Below are positions 54,041 to 64,000 of a DNA stretch of 64,000 nt, in pieces (position 1 is the first letter of the stretch; each line of letters begins with the position of its first letter). This stretch comes from Nymphaea colorata (lineage: Eukaryota; Streptophyta; Magnoliopsida; Nymphaeales; Nymphaeaceae). The stretch is from contig NC_045147.1 of the NCBI RefSeq assembly GCF_008831285.2, positions 954,001 through 1,018,000 of the forward strand, in the 5' to 3' direction. The notes beneath the pieces are model-generated. The model had not been told where the DNA came from. It saw only the letters and a list, made by a program, of their open reading frames with translations, and ran no database searches. Position numbers and translations under genes: made by a program.

Positions 54041-54977
54041 GATCCTGTGAGCAAGATCGTCGTTTACAGTAACAATATGTACTCCTTTTCCACTCAGAGC
54101 ATTCAAATAAGCAGGTAAGATAGCTACAAGTGTCTTTCCTCTCCTGTCCTCATTTCTGCTATTTCTCCCTTGTGAAGAACCATACCACCTACACTAACAT
54201 AGAATGTTCCAGCAGCAAGAGGTAACCATTAAAATAAAACAAGAGATATTTTCCTGAAATTCAGCCATATTAAATACTATTTTTCCATATCTTCACCCAA
54301 AATGACAGATAACAAGGAAATCAGCAATCGAGGTTCTTTAGGAGAAATGTCATCTTGGCCCGTTCGAGTGAAATTAGGTAAAATTTAGTGAGAAGCTCCC
54401 AATTTCTCACTCAGAAGCTAGAGAAAGCATGAAAAATAACTTCATGTTTTGGAACACAAGTTGCACCAAACACCACATGACGATTTTACTTAAAAAGATT
54501 CAATAACCTAGTGACATGCTGTAAAAGACTGACCTTGTTACTTGCTTGTTCTTTGGGCAACCAGAGGCTGCAGAAACATTTAAAATATTATATGGATGAA
54601 GTTGATTAGTTAGGCAAACAAAGGTCAGTAGATGGTTTTATTGGACTTTATGGGACTGCGGAGGGATGAGGATCTTACAAAAAAAAAAAACAAATTCAAA
54701 TCACTAAATCAAATCTCTCATTTTTGTCTCTTCAACACCTTTTGGTGAACACAACACATTCAGTTTGCTTAAAAAATAAAACTATGTTTCAGAAGCAGTA
54801 ACTTGTTACAGTCTTGCTTTTCCTTCTAAACAAGGTGTTTTCTTTCACTACAAGTATCAATAGAGAACAAAAAACTGAATGCATAAAAATTAAAAGAAAA
54901 TTACCTACAAACTGCACATCAAAAGGACGTAAGCCTAAGACCCTTTTTGAAGCCTCTCTGACAATAGCAAATGCTTC
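54041..54977 (-). pseudogene. Chloroplast-type SecA fragment, two exons
   Basis: Minus strand, exon 54977-54905: [24 protein letters not shown]. The GT-AG intron 54904-54189 joins in phase to exon 54188-54041: [17 protein letters not shown], then after loss of one base [20 protein letters not shown] and [12 protein letters not shown]. This is the start of the SecA motor domain with Walker A (GEGKT, disrupted by the missing base), most like plant SecA1, the ATPase driving proteins into the thylakoid. The kept splice sites show it came from genomic DNA and not from a processed mRNA. The other SecA exons, which would make a protein of about 1000 residues, were not seen. It lies wholly inside the 51369-56378 inverted-repeat element. 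Confidence 0.87.
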
Positions 54978-55700
54978 TTGTCAATACCAGACATCATCTA
55001 TCGTAAGAAGCAAGGAACTAACAAACAACATTACAAGTAAAATGAGCTTGGTAAACAAATTTGAGAAATTAGAGAACATTTGCAGGTTAAAAATTTACAT
55101 GAGAAAAGTACTTATAATGTCCAAGCATCAGCATGCACAAAATAATCCACATACACATAGGCTATACATACTCCACCATGTAAGAAGCATAATTCAGCAT
55201 CAAAATGTTGTTAAATTTAGATCAGCAAACAAGACCTGTGATTTGTTTAGGTTAATGCTCAAACATTTGACAAAACGAGTGCAATTTGCGGTCTTCATGT
55301 CCTTTTCATTGTATGAATTGTGAATATCTTAATGAGATGAAGACGACATTGATAGAATGGCATTCTAAAAACTTATTTACCTTCAGTTGAAATCTAAAGC
55401 ACTTTTCTACCTCCAAGAGATGTTAGCAGACAATGAACCATACAATGAACCAAATGACCTTCAGAAAAACTTTCTAAATCTGTAAGTAGAAACTGCCCAA
55501 AAACAAATGGGGAAAAAGGATATTCCATAAACTACAGATAACAGCTACACCAATATGGTTACACAACACCTATGAATACACGTCATAAGTTGTTCAAACT
55601 TCAAAGTTTAAACTTTAAACATAGATGTACAACTTAACAAAAGCATGTTGGAACCAGTAAATACAGATGAAAACAACAGAAGCCAGTAGAGAAAGGAAGG
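54978..55700. other. No recognised feature
   Basis: A long plus-strand frame at 54814-55323 has no family resemblance and biased AT-rich composition; I treat it as chance. No further SecA exon was found. Confidence 0.5.
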
Positions 55701-55936
55701 AGCAAGAAGTAGACCTGAAGCAATCGACCGCAACGAGAAGGAACGGGAGAGGAAGAAGGATGATGCGGATTTGAAGAAATTTGTTTCTACAAGAAGCTCT
55801 TTTAAATACTATCAGAATCGGGAGTCATTGCCAAAATCCTTGTTTGCCCACATGGAAGCTGCTGCACAAATGAGAGAGGAAGAGACAGAAGACTTGTTCT
55901 TCAACAGTGGCAAGAGAGACGAGGAGGGGAGCAGGA

Positions 55937-56121
55937 GAGTGAGAGGGCCAGAGAAACGACGAGGGGAGAAGGAGAGTGAGAGGGCGAGGGAGACGACGAG
56001 GGGAGCAGAAGAGTGAGAGGGTGAGGGAAACGACGAGGGGAGCAGAAGAGTGAGAGGACGAGCTAGACGACATGGGGAGGAGGAGAGTGAGAGGGTGACA
56101 GAGACCGCGAGCAACAGGCAG
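55937..56121. repeat. 37-bp GA-rich minisatellite, five copies
   Basis: Units of 37 bp beginning GAGTGAGAGG and containing ACGACGAGGGGAG start at 55937, 55974, 56011 and so on, with the last two units diverged. GC-rich against an AT-rich background. It sits near the right end of the inverted-repeat element. Confidence 0.85.
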
Positions 56122-56378
56122 GAGGGAGGCGACGAAGGGAAGCAGCTGCGGGCCTGCGGCAGGAGGGAGGCGATGCGTGGGTGCACTAATGGGAAAAAAA
56201 AATACCCAAAAATATGTTTCCACCTCTTGCGGTGGAAACATATTTCTGGAAAAAAATTTCCGGTTTCGACATTAACAGTAACAAAAAAATTTCTGCGTTT
56301 GATGAATCGGAAATATTTTAAAATTTTGAATTTTTTTTCCTGGGCTACAGTAGATTTCCGGGCCATCAAACACTACCT

Positions 56379-56959
56379 GAATGACAAGATTGGTCTCTCA
56401 AAAACTTGTGTTTTCTCTTTTACTTCACCATTATCCTCAATTGTCATGCCTTTTCTCATTTGGTTAGCATCATTGGTTTCAACAACTTCTTTATCTTGTG
56501 CTTCTTTCTTATCTTGTGTAGACAGGCTTCCTTTAATCTATCTAACAAACAAAATTACAGGGCTTTGGGCTAGTAAAGGTGTTTTTAAGTTATGAAAATA
56601 GTAAATTCTCTCCATGTGCCCCTTTTCATTTGTGCAAGTAGTGGTACTCGTGTTTGTTAATGTATTATTTGATGAACAATGACATCTTTAGGGATTTATG
56701 AATAACTTTTGTTAGACCATAGCGTTGTTTGGAGCATAGAGATGCACATAATTCAATTGTTCTTTCCTTTTCTAATTTGACAATACCTCTATAAAACTTG
56801 TATTTTCATAAAACACAGTTGTAGCAATGAACATTGCTAGAATGATCAAGATTAATAGTGGGTATTTGTAGTATTTTTTCTATTAAAAATTTCTTCAACA
56901 TTGTTAAAATAGACAACAGCTTAATTAAGTTTGTTCTCACATTCTCATAAAATTCGATT

Positions 56960-56996
<37 letters not shown>

Positions 56997-57455
56997 TGTC
57001 CATCTTTTTTCTTTAGACTCTCGACTTCACTAGGTAAAGTAGCCAGCTACTTTTCTTTGCCCCTCTTTTTCTTTTGTTTCTTTATTTTTCTAGATGAAGA
57101 AGCTCGCCAAGAAACAAAATATCTCCCAACCTTGGATTAAACAATTTCTAGGTTTTAGTTTTATAGAGTTGACATGGTTCTTGTGATATTGTTTAATTTA
57201 TTTATTTCTAATAGTTTTTTGTCAATGAAAAACAATCACTGGTTATAGAAATCAATTGATGGTCGAGACCTTATTCCTTATATTAGAAGAAATGTTGTGA
57301 TGTAATTGCTACCAAAAATGGGCATCATATATTTCTTTTTCATTGCTATTTGTTCATGATAAATTCTAGATCATTTTCTTTTCCTTTCAAGCACAAAACA
57401 GTATTTTTTTAGTGCTTGTTATTTGAGAAAACCATTGTTGGAAGTAGAGTAGACA
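56379..57455. other. Gene-free interval
   Basis: No gene recognised. A TC run lies at 56962-56991. Confidence 0.5.
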
Positions 57456-57593
<138 letters not shown>

Positions 57594-57959
57594 GTTTATT
57601 ATTTTGAAGATTAAAATTTTCCTGTTTTTATGCTTACTTTTTGCATTCAAACCCTTGGATATAGTATAAATGAAAGTATATATATTGCATCAATTTCAAC
57701 AATAGAAATTCTAAAACACAAACTGCACATTGCGAATACAATTTGGCCATCAATTTTTTTGAACTATTTTGCTATGTCTTTATTACAAGTGATTGACATA
57801 TCAGACGGTGGTAGTTATCATGCATTTGGTATATCAAGTCATCCTATATATGAGCACACATTATTTCCAGGGCCAATTTGCATATGTATTTATTCCTACA
57901 ATGTGAGATATTCAATACATCCAAATCAGTAAAACTTTCTTTCTGCTGAGGAAGGGTTC

Positions 57960-58133
57960 AACGTCAATCAGGTGCATTTTACAATGACCTTAACTCGAAA
58001 CATCAGTAATAGTTTCAGTAATGTATTCTAAACTACTGTTCAGTACATAATTTTAGTAAAGTTTTTACTGACACTTTTTTTAGCTTTACTAACATTTTTC
58101 TCGTAATAAGTAAAAATGTGATTTTTTCTAGTG
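57960..58133 (-). mobile_element. CACTA-like transposon end (right terminus)
   Basis: Read on the minus strand it begins CACTAGAAAAAATCACATTT and contains repeated TACTGA / TTAGTAAA motifs within 170 bp, the pattern of plant CACTA ends. The other terminus was not found. Confidence 0.5.
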
Positions 58134-58172
58134 CTCACATTAAAAATAGCAGTCAAGTAATGAACATTATTA

Positions 58173-58407
58173 TGACACATCCTCGTGCTTAAAGAAGATA
58201 CATGCATAGAAGTGGAAAGAAACATGTTGATGGCCACATCAATAGAGATCAGTCATTTCATGCAAAGGGCATGCCTCCTGACCAGCAATGCTATGTGAAA
58301 GGCATGCCACTTGACCAACAATGTCATGTCATCCGACATATGTTGTAACCAGCAATGTCATGTGTAGGGCACAACATTTGGCACTTATGCAGTACTAAAC
58401 TATAACA
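58173..58407 (+). repeat. 5' LTR of copia 6
   Basis: Starts TGACACATCCTCGTG and contains GTGGAAAGAAACATG, ACCAGCAATG-CATGTGAAAGGCA and GCAGTACT, all recurring in order at 62041-62250 with many substitutions. The right limit is approximate. Confidence 0.75.
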
Positions 58408-58687
58408 GGCTATTTTGAGAAAATGATAAAAGTAGAACACCATTAAAATAAACTCAAAATTGTACCCAATGTAAAAGAAAAGAGGTAGGTAGTAATAATG
58501 GAATAGCTACCACTATGGTAGGTGAACTCTACACGTTGAACTTGCTGAAGAGAAAAGAAATTAAAACCCTTATTCTCGTGGATGCTGCCAAAAAAACCGA
58601 ACCAGGTTAACTCTCTCTAGCCTTCATTCTCTTATCTTTTTCACTTTACCATAGCTCCCTCCTGAAGCTCGCACAGCTGTCTCAAGG

Positions 58688-58889
58688 CAGTAGCGAAGCA
58701 AGGTGTGGGCTGGTGTAGGCTACTGCCCACACCAACCAACACCAATCCCTAAAAACCTTTATTGTGAGGGAGCTGGATTTGGATCCAGCGAAATGTCAGG
58801 CCCACACCAAACTCACATGAATGCCCCATAAGCATCAAATCCAACTAAGAGTTGTGCCCCTTTGATAAAATTTTTTGCCCCCGCCACTG
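58688..58889. mobile_element. hAT MITE inside the copia 6 leader
   Basis: 202 bp, starting CAGTAGCGAAGC and ending GCCCCCGCCACTG, an imperfect inverted repeat. Flanking 8-mers TCTCAAGG (58680-58687) and GCTCAAGG (58890-58897) match at 7 of 8, a hAT-type target duplication. Non-coding. It inserted after the copia element. Confidence 0.88.
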
Positions 58890-59099
58890 GCTCAAGGTTT
58901 CCATCATCACATCAAACCAAGTTTTCTTATCCTTCAACTCTCAATGTAGCCAAATTTCTTGTCTATCAAGTTGATGCATTCCAATTATCTTTTATGGAGA
59001 ATTAAAGTCCTGGGTTTCATTGCAAGCCAATACCTGCAGTCAATTATTGATGGTAGCAGCTACCATCAATGCTCCACCATATATCACCACCAACACTAG

Positions 59100-62040
59100 T
59101 CAACGAGACAATCCAAAATACTTTGCTTGGAGGAAGTCGGTAGTCTCCTTCGAGGTTGGTACTACGATTTGTGGTTGGACTTGAAACAACACATCAAGTA
59201 TGGTCTACACTCGAAGAGACCTTTGCTCTCGACTCTCAAGAACTAAAGTGCTTTCTTTTGCAAAAACTTCAATCCTCAAAGAAAGGACCTCAAACACTGG
59301 CACAATATAAAAGCAATTCTAGGAATACCTATGAGGAGCTAGCTGCCATTGGAAAGCCAAGTGATGATAGAAATATTGTCTTCTTTCTTCTTAATAGTCG
59401 GTGGTCCGAGTTACGGGCCTTTGTTACTACCATGATGAAGCCACGTATTCCCTCTTACGGGCAAGTTGCAGCCCTTTAGCATAGTCATGAGACGATCAAA
59501 TAGCTTCAAGGAAATGAGATAGTCTCTAGTGGTGAACCAAGTTCCCACATTGCCTTTTATAGTCAGCGTCTAAACAACTAGTAGAGCAAATACAACAGTA
59601 GAAGAGGCAGTCATTTTAGCCAGTTTTTGTCCCGTGGTCGTGATTTGGGGCATCACTATCAACAATCTACTCGACAAAACCAACAATCAAATCAACAAAA
59701 TGTCAATACTTTCACATGCAAGGAAAAAATCATTTTTCATATTTGCTCAAAGCCTATGTCATAAAATGCTATCACAGATTCAACCAAGCTTTTTCAAGCC
59801 AACGATGCTGCTTGGGCATTATCAGCCATCTGACAACCAGGACAATGCTTGGTTCCGAGACACTGGGGTGAGCTCCCACAATACCATTGAATTCTTTAAT
59901 GTGTCTTTCCTTATAAAGGGTTCGAACGTATAATATAATGGTAGGTGATGGTAACAAAGTAAATATATCACATGGTAAGACTATTCTTCATGTTGATAGC
60001 AGTATACGACATCTCCATGATGTACTTGTTCCTAACATTAAGAAAAAACTACTATCGGTTGGGCAACTTACATCTAACCAAAATCTTATATTTGAATTCT
60101 TGTGAGAAAAAATTCACTATAAGGAACAGGCGCAACAAGCAAGTGATCACCAAGGGGAAGAGGAAATGGTGATTTCTACGAGCTCCCAACAAACAACTGG
60201 TAGTCTTCTTCTCCATTAGGCAACGATCAGTCAATTCTGAGGTTGGGCACGCTGGCACCAGTGGCTTGGCCACTCACATTGCAACATAATTTTGTTTGTT
60301 TTGTTTGTTTTTTTTTTCTAAAGCATGGTCATATTATGATTTTGAAGTCCAATGGTAGTATGTGTGTGTGTGTGTCTCTCGCGGATGTGCTATGGAAAAG
60401 TCTTGCTGCTTGCCCTTTTCTGTTTCACCTAGTTCTTTTGATGAACCTTTTATGAAAGTGCATTGTGGCATTTGCGGTCCTTTGCCTGAAATTTTAGTTC
60501 AAGGATTTTGATATATCCACTTAAGAGAAACACAAATTTCTATGACTATTTATATGAATTCTACAAGTTGGTAAAAAACGGTTCAATTACACCATTAGGA
60601 TTTTACAGTCTGATGGTGGAGAGCAATTTATTAGTACCAGATATCATAAGGAACATGGGATCAAGCATATCATGTCTTGTCCTATAACTGCCTAGCAAAA
60701 TGGATGGGTTGAGAGAAAACACCATAGTATCATTGAGCTTGGTTTTTCTATGGTGTTCCAACCTAACACGCCTCCAAAATACTGGGTGGAGGATTTTAAA
60801 ACCACAGTTTGGCTTTTAAGCAAGTTTTAAAGCATCTAGGTGGTTAATTTACTGCCACGAATGAAGAGGTCACTGCATTACATCCAACACAAACATGGAA
60901 TTGGCTCTTAGAGAACCAAACATGAATGTAATCTCATGTGAATGAGTTTATAAGACTAAACTCAAATCAGATGGGAGGTTGGATAGCCTAAAAGCACATC
61001 TAGTGACCGATTGATTCACTCAAGTACTGGGTATTGACTTCCTACAGTTCTCACCAATGATCAAACCAATAACGATCTGGGCTGAGATGAGTTTGCACGA
61101 ACAAGAAATGAAGAATTCGACAGCTCGATATAAAAGACACATTCTCATGGCAAGCTTGACGAATATCATGTAATTCGACAGGGAGGCACCATATTTTCTT
61201 GGAATTCAAGTTTCAAATATTGATGGTGGCATATTTCTTGATCAAGCTAGATATGCACAAAAGATTTTGGACAGGGCTGGATTGGTTGATGGACACCTCT
61301 TGCAACACCTATGGCTGGATGATTGAAACCCTTCAATGTTGTCCCCTCCTTTTTTGGACATTAATTTCTTCTAAAGCATAGTTGGCAGCCTTAATATTTA
61401 ACATGTACAAGGCTTGGTTTATCATATATTGCTAACTATATTTGTCAACATGCATACACCAACAAAATACCATTTCCAGCTTGTCAAGCGAATAACTACG
61501 CTACATTAAAGGCACCTCGCAGTTTGAACTTAGGATACTTCAATATGGCCCATTAAATCCATGTGTTTTTTTTTTGGATGCCGAGTGGCCGGCTGCTCTA
61601 CAACTCGGCAGTCAACCACTAGTTTTGCATTTATCTTAGAGCGAATTCCATCTCTTGGAGCGGAAAACAGAGGCCTACCATTGCTCGATCCGGCAGGCTT
61701 AGTATAGGGCTCTAGCATCCACAACCATCGAAGTTGTTTGGATATCTTACATATTAAGGGACCTCGGCATTTGTATCACTCATGCTCCAACCATTTTTCC
61801 GAACAACTTATCAGTATTATACATGACCATTAATCCCATGTTCCATGGTATGTGGAGATTGACTATCACACTTCATTCGGGAGAAGGTGGCCTAGCAGAA
61901 ACTTATTACTCAGTTTGTATCATCATCACGCCAAGTCACAGACATTCTTACAAAGCACCTCACAAGGAAAAGTTTCACTACCCTACGACCCAAACTTGGC
62001 CTGTGGTTAATCCCCATGCCAAGTTTGAGGGGCCGTACTC
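59100..62040 (+). pseudogene. Ty1/copia element 6: gag-pol remnant
   Basis: Gag is the best preserved part (59156-59479: TTHQVWSTLEETFALDSQEL, LQKLQSSKKGPQTLAQYKS, EELAAIGKP). Then come protease (DNAWFRDTGVSSHNT, 59842), VPNIKKKLLSVGQLTSNQNL (60030), scattered integrase pieces to about 60830, RT (CKWVYKTKLKSDGR-like at 60940, FLGIQVSNIDGGIFLDQARY at 61197) and RNase H (TINPMFHG, then EKFHYPTTQTWPV). A purine tract TTTGAGGGGCCG (about 62022) precedes the 3' LTR. Large deletions remove much of integrase and RT; stops are frequent. Confidence 0.88.
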
Positions 62041-62250
62041 TAACACATCCTCATGGTTAGAGAATCGACATACAGAAAAATGGAAAGAAACATGCTAAAG
62101 ACCATGACAATAGAAATCAACCAGCAACGTTATGTAAAGGGGCACACCACTTGACCAGTAATGTCATGTGAAGGGCATCCCACCTGACCAGCAATATCAT
62201 GTAAAGGGCACGCCATCTAACACATGTGCAGTACTTTAATTCTTCTGTAG
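62041..62250 (+). repeat. 3' LTR of copia 6
   Basis: Begins TAACACATCCTCATG (TG mutated to TA) and repeats the order of motifs of 58173-58407. Divergence between the LTRs is visibly high, so the insertion is old compared with copia 4. Confidence 0.75.
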
Positions 62251-62908
62251 GTTTTTTTCTTTTTTTGCTAAGGTTGCTAACTGTTGAGCTAACCAATGGC
62301 TAGATTTGTAGAACACATGCAGCTAACCTCTTTGAGGCTTGCTTCATGTTGAGTCAAACCCTTGATCAGGCATTTTATAAAGAATAGTTAAAGTTACATA
62401 AATAAACCATTACCTTATCATGCCAAGGGACAACTGAAATGAATAATGAGGTACTAGTTAAGCAGGTTAAAGAGATGAATGTCATAGTTCAAACTGAAGA
62501 TCCTTGGGCAAGTCTTCATCTCGTTGTTTAGTTGCGCAAGTCTTAATTTCCTAGTGGTGTACTTCTAATTCTCCTAAAGCTTGTTGGTCAAGGCTGAGCC
62601 ACAGTTTTAAATGAAAAAAGACTCCTGCTCCATGGCAAGAAGTTGTAGATGGAAAAAGGACATGACTTAGATCAACTCACACACATTAATTACAAAGATC
62701 ATTTCATAGAGTTCATTAACATATATTTTTTTCTTTCTATAAAGTAGATATACTCTGGATTTGCTGACATCATTATGTGAACATATTGCTGAGTTTTTCT
62801 GTAGAGACAAGCATTCTGAGTTTCCTTTGTTGTGAAGACTCATGATCTTTGCATCGACTATTCGAGAATATATGAGACGCTGGGAGACGACATCCACGTC
62901 CTGGATCT
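62251..62908. other. Spacer and 3' side of the ACL5-like gene
   Basis: No gene recognised. The right part should contain the 3' untranslated region of the minus-strand ACL5-like gene. Confidence 0.5.
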
Positions 62909-63217
62909 TCAGTGGCAGTAAGCCCTTCCATGGCCATGGATGAATCGTGCATTCTCTTCCGTGTAGACGTGAGTCTCTTTGATTAGCCTGAGAAGTCATA
63001 CATACATTTCATATCATGAATGAGAGAGAAGCAGATTCAATCTAACCTAATAGCAAGGGAAAACATTAAACAAGCCCCGGTATTGGATGAAATTGGTAAA
63101 TTTTGGGGCAAAAAATAATTTCTGAATGGCAGTTTTACACTTGAAAAAATGAGAAATACCAAAAAATAAAGGGTGCCCTGCCCAATCTGATTGAAGTTTA
63201 ACCTCACAGAATACTGA

Positions 63218-63268
<51 letters not shown>

Positions 63269-63870
63269 TCAATGCTTACGAGTTATAAACGCATTTATTC
63301 ATGATTGTGGAGGAAAGGTGAGAACGGCCATCCACGTAGAGAAGCTCGCCAAGTATTCTTTCTTCAATTCTCTTGTCTATCTGCTTGGCGTCCAGTAAAA
63401 TCGGCTGATCCGAGGCCTTTGCATATGTGGTGATTAGAGGGCAAAAGTACATGCATCAGCTTCAAGATTGGACAAACAAGAATGCACACGAAGGGAAATA
63501 TTAATGCAACATCACATTCTCAAACAATTTCATTTAGTTGTTTTTTAGGGTGAGGGGAAACTTTCATCCATCCCCTAAGATAGCATGCTTACCTTTATGT
63601 GTAAGAGTAACACTTTTTCATAGTTTAACTTGCATATCTATACCTTTTTCTCACAACCGCTCGCATGGGCCCTGACCCCACTTCAATTTTTTTTTAATTT
63701 ACATATAGTCAATGTCAAAATTTAAAAACTTTAATTCGGTCACCCTCATAAAAATTCCATGTAGATGTTCTTTTGCTTTGAAAAAAAAAAAGAGGGTCTG
63801 AGATAGACAGACGCCTTACCATAACCCAGCCCCAAGTGTCTCCATACGATGGGACATGTGCTGTGTATGC
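62909..63870 (-). CDS. ACL5: ACL5-like aminopropyltransferase (thermospermine synthase type), last three exons, partial
   Basis: Exons on the minus strand: 63870-63820 (AYTAHVPSYGDTWGWVM), 63416-63280 (ASDQPILLDAKQIDKRIEER, ILGELLYVDGRSHLSSTIMN, KCVYNS) and 62987-62909 (LIKETHVYTEENARFIHGHG, RAYCH, stop TGA). Introns are GT-AG and phases agree, with a Ser codon split TC|G. The sequence matches the C-terminal end of plant ACAULIS5-type enzymes, which transfer aminopropyl groups to spermidine to make thermospermine, a regulator of xylem differentiation. The SAM-binding and catalytic exons lie beyond the right edge of the window, so completeness cannot be judged. A GA microsatellite sits just inside the intron after 63280. 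No disruption is visible in these exons. Confidence 0.92.
63220..63264. repeat. GA microsatellite in an ACL5-like intron
   Basis: About 45 bp of GA, starting 16 bp inside the intron that follows the exon ending at 63280; it reads CT on the gene strand. Confidence 0.93.
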
Positions 63871-64000
63871 CTGCACATCTGCAGTGAATTAAATATTTGG
63901 TACGTTAGGAAAGTATCATCGCACAAATCGATGGGTGATCAATATATGTCACTACAATTAACAAAAAGCTTATCCCAATAAGTTTAAACAAATGTTATGC
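63871..64000 (-). other. Intron of the ACL5-like gene at the window edge
   Basis: No exon seen. The acceptor GATGTGCAG lies directly upstream of the exon at 63870. CACTACAATTAACAAAAAG at 63950 starts like a CACTA end, but the window stops too soon to judge. Confidence 0.5.

Larger units (their letters stand above)
51369..56378. mobile_element. 5-kb terminal-inverted-repeat element enclosing SecA exons
   Basis: AGGTAGTGTTTGATGGCC at 51369-51386 and GGCCATCAAACACTACCT at 56361-56378 are a perfect 18-bp inverted repeat. The sequence just inside both ends is rich in AAATATATTTC/GGAAAT words, like subterminal repeats. No transposase was recognised. Inside are a GACTC-type MITE, a SINE-like unit, two SecA exons and a minisatellite. 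Flanking words AGCTCAATG (left) and ACCTGAATG (overlapping the right terminus) match 7 of 9, but the duplication cannot be fixed. The superfamily is undecided (MULE or hAT possible). Confidence 0.6.

Noticed and set aside
54814..55323. 169-codon plus-strand frame
   Set aside because: It lies antisense to the SecA exon, has AT-driven composition and no recognisable motif.
55812..56369. Leu/Ser/Pro-rich minus-strand frames
   Set aside because: They are the complement of the 37-bp GA-rich minisatellite; the 37-bp period is not a multiple of three, so no protein repeat is maintained.

Overview
This is a stretch of nuclear DNA from a flowering plant. The evidence is spliced genes with GT-AG introns, a nuclear-encoded photosystem II subunit with a plastid targeting peptide (psbX), plant-type NPH3, phospholipase D and ACL5-family sequences, and a dense layer of plant Ty1/copia, hAT, CACTA and SINE-like repeats. 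The DNA is AT-rich. The species cannot be named from this sequence.

Four host genes look functional or nearly so. RPL5 (60S ribosomal protein uL18, + strand, nine coding exons, 11599-16844) reads without a break across all splice junctions; its first coding exon holds only the ATG. psbX (intronless, + strand, 29504-29866) lies between two dead copia elements. RPA1 (replication protein A 70-kDa subunit, - strand, two coding exons, 43807-46505) is complete. The last three exons of an ACL5-like aminopropyltransferase (- strand, 62909-63870) run off the right edge. Three further host genes survive only as fragments: the C-terminal part of phospholipase D (4478-5908, frameshifted), the C-terminal part of an NPH3/BTB phototropism-type protein (17671-18590, frameshifted), and two exons of chloroplast SecA (54041-54977, frameshifted).

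Layout: 1-3900 is an LTR-like fragment plus a 5'-truncated copia element with flanking sequence rearranged into partial duplications. 4478-5908 is the PLD remnant with a short hAT-like MITE in its intron. 5909-9640 holds no gene. 9644-11422 is a 1.8-kb terminal-inverted-repeat element that stops less than 180 bp before the RPL5 start codon. 11.5-18.6 kb is RPL5 and the NPH3 remnant. 19.5-20.15 kb is a tRNA-related SINE split by a hAT MITE. 22.4-28.6 kb is repeats, a possible plant-mobile-domain remnant and a decayed copia element. 30.2-31.8 kb is another decayed copia element. 33.2-43.1 kb is interpreted as one hAT-like element carrying a broken BED/DUF659/hAT transposase, split by a complete copia insertion (33487-38000; 5-bp target duplication ATAAC). 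48.8-51.3 kb is a decayed copia element. 51369-56378 is a 5-kb element with perfect 18-bp terminal inverted repeats that encloses the SecA exons. 58.2-62.25 kb is a decayed copia element with two LTRs and a hAT MITE inserted in its leader.

The most unusual structures are the SecA fragment enclosed by inverted repeats (possible gene capture), the nested hAT/copia block, and the TIR element abutting the RPL5 promoter. No tRNA, rRNA or CRISPR features were recognised.
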